From Rudaea sp. (GTDB lineage Bacteria; Pseudomonadota; Gammaproteobacteria; Xanthomonadales; Rhodanobacteraceae), in contig JAICYA010000075.1 of NCBI GenBank assembly GCA_025934455.1, positions 1-7,987 of the forward strand: a stretch of 7,987 nucleotides of DNA. Direction: 5' to 3'. A program made the translations under genes and the position numbers. Of the stretch, positions 6,634 to 7,987 are shown in pieces (within the stretch, counting starts at the first letter, position 1; every line of letters starts with the position of its first letter). The notes below the pieces were generated by a model. The model was given only the letters and a program-made list of their open reading frames with translations, had not been told where the DNA came from and made no database searches.

Positions 6634-7987
6634 GGCTGCAACATCCACCAGCGCAGGATGGCTGCCACGGCATAGGCGGTGGTGACCACCACCAGCAGCA
6701 GCAACAGCCACGCGTCGCGACGCCGCGTGCGACGACCGTCCCGATAATTCACGTAAGTCGGCATGCTCACAAGCACTGGTAATCCGGTCAGTTGCTCCAG
6801 ATGACGCGGCGAGCGCAGGCGCGAGTCCCAGCGCAGCAGAGCGAACAGCAGGCCTATCGGCAGCGCCAACCCCAGACCCAAACCGGCCATGCTGAAGTGC
6901 ATGAAACGCAGGCCGAGCGGACGCAGCGGAACGGTTGGCGGCTCCTGAATCGCGAACGTCAAGCCGCGGTGATCCGCATCCAGGTTCATCGACACGCGTG
7001 CGTTTTCGCGGCGTTTGAGCAGGTCCTGGTAGATGTCGCGATACATATCGAAATCGCGCGTCAGCTCCGACAAGGCATTGGCCGAGTCGGCGATACGCCG
7101 GCTGCGCTCGAGTTCCTGCTGCAGCAGCGCCTGGCCGGCGCTCTTGCGCACGGCGGCTGCCGCGGCATTGCGTCGGCTTTCGGCAAGACGCTCGCGCAAC
7201 TGCTGGTAAACGGGATTGAAGCGCACGCTGTCGTCGTCGGCCAGCGCCACGCCGGCCGCGCGCCGGCGATCGCCGCTCTTCTTCGCGTCATCCGCCTGCT
7301 CGCGCAGGTCCTGGATTTGGTGACGCACGCGGATCACATCCGGATGCTGGTCGGTGTCGCTGAGCAACAGCTTGTCGAGCTGGTTCTGCAATTCGGCCAG
7401 CTGACTGCGGTATTGCATCGCGCGCGTCTGCACCACGCTGATTGCGGACTCGCCAGATAATTCCGCGTCCAGCGCGCGTTCGCGCGATGCTTGTTCCATC
7501 ATGTCCAGGCGCGCGGTCTCGATCTGCGTGCGCAGCTCGACGATATGCGTATTGACGTCGGTCGCGCTGCCCGGGCGTGCATCCGCGTTGTTTGCACGAA
7601 ATGCCGCAAGCTTGTCCTCGGCTTTGCTCAACTTGTCGCGGTATTGGTCCGCTTCCTTCGAGATGAATTCGTAGGCATCGCGGCTCTCGCGCTCTTTGGC
7701 CGCCAGACTCTCCGCAATGAATAACCCCGCCAGAGCCTTGGTCACCGTGTAGGCGCGACGGGCATCGGTATCCGTATATTCGATCCGGATCAGGTTTTCT
7801 CGTACATTGGAGACATTCGTGCGTTGCTTGATGCCTTCGATCAGTCGATCCTGTTCCAGCGCGCTCGGCCGGCTCGCCATCCAGCTGCCTTGCTCGAGAA
7901 TTTCCTCCATGATCTTGTGACTGAAGATCACTTGTCGCGCGATCGCCGCGCGGTCGGCGTTGCCGGTTGCGACCGCTCTACCCTCCA
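6630..7987 (-). CDS. Polysaccharide chain-length determinant / co-polymerase (Wzz/GumC type), N-terminus outside window
   Basis: The 451 visible residues are open to the right edge. Numbering from the first complete codon, EGRAVATGNADRAAIARQV (1-19) continues upstream of the GTG at 7931, so that codon is internal. The first membrane segment and the start lie outside the window. A periplasmic region with long coiled-coil-like helices follows (about 102-135, 150-235 and 258-330), including SDTDQHPDVIRVRHQI (209-224) and FNPVYQQLRERLAE (256-269), as in GNVR-domain proteins. The proline-rich QEPPTVPLRPLG (347-358) precedes a glycine-rich membrane segment at about 362-385. A short basic cytoplasmic part has LEQLTGLPVLVSMP (396-409). 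A further hydrophobic segment (about 426-446) ends the protein, as I recall for exosortase A-linked chain-length proteins (TIGR03007). It sets polymer length together with the kinase-like protein that follows through a 4-base ATGA overlap. No kinase domain is fused. Confidence 0.9.
   Translation of the reverse strand, partial: EGRAVATGNADRAAIARQVIFSHKIMEEILEQGSWMASRPSALEQDRLIEGIKQRTNVSNVRENLIRIEYTDTDARRAYTVTKALAGLFIAESLAAKERESRDAYEFISKEADQYRDKLSKAEDKLAAFRANNADARPGSATDVNTHIVELRTQIETARLDMMEQASRERALDAELSGESAISVVQTRAMQYRSQLAELQNQLDKLLLSDTDQHPDVIRVRHQIQDLREQADDAKKSGDRRRAAGVALADDDSVRFNPVYQQLRERLAESRRNAAAAAVRKSAGQALLQQELERSRRIADSANALSELTRDFDMYRDIYQDLLKRRENARVSMNLDADHRGLTFAIQEPPTVPLRPLGLRFMHFSMAGLGLGLALPIGLLFALLRWDSRLRSPRHLEQLTGLPVLVSMPTYVNYRDGRRTRRRDAWLLLLLVVVTTAYAVAAILRWWMLQP

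Noticed and set aside
7929..7931. GTG as the start of the chain-length gene
   Set aside because: The frame stays open to the window edge and the upstream residues continue the family pattern, so the codon is an internal valine.
1..7987. tRNA, rRNA, CRISPR arrays, insertion sequences, toxin-antitoxin or phage genes
   Set aside because: None seen on either strand; essentially all bases belong to the eight EPS genes.

Overview
The window is a fully packed stretch of an extracellular polysaccharide (EPS) biosynthesis and export operon. Every supported gene lies on the minus strand, so transcription runs from high to low coordinates. The DNA is GC-rich by eye and the proteins resemble those of Gram-negative proteobacteria: an outer-membrane beta-barrel, a Wzz/GumC-type chain-length protein and a BY-kinase-like partner. 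I infer a beta- or gammaproteobacterium, possibly Xanthomonadales-like. The species cannot be named from this sequence.

Layout in transcription order: (1) 7987-6630, chain-length determinant, cut by the right window edge; (2) 6633-5860, BY-kinase/CpsD-like P-loop protein whose nucleotide-binding motifs are degenerate; (3) 5849-4551, predicted outer-membrane beta-barrel of the EpsL/PEP-CTERM-associated type; (4) 4551-3406, GT4 glycosyltransferase; (5) 3416-2289, a second GT4 glycosyltransferase; (6) 2308-974, multi-pass O-antigen ligase/Wzy-like protein; (7) 981-208, polysaccharide deacetylase without a signal peptide; (8) 211-1, membrane-anchored GT2 glycosyltransferase, cut by the left window edge. 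Neighbouring genes overlap by 1 to 20 bases or, in one case, lie 10 bases apart. There is therefore no intergenic room for promoters or terminators, and the whole window should be one translationally coupled transcript.

How the parts fit: the glycosyltransferases build the repeat unit on the cytoplasmic side, and the deacetylase probably trims N- or O-acetyl groups there. The ligase/polymerase-like protein joins or transfers the sugar chains in the inner membrane. The chain-length protein and its P-loop partner control polymerisation and export, and the barrel is a candidate outer-membrane component. The order chain-length protein, kinase, barrel matches exosortase-linked (XrtA/EpsH-type) EPS loci. 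No exosortase, flippase, priming transferase or Wza lipoprotein is inside the window, so that link is inference.

The points most worth a second look are the kinase-like protein lacking the Walker A lysine, and a perfect 26-bp GC-alternating palindrome inside the first GT4 gene.
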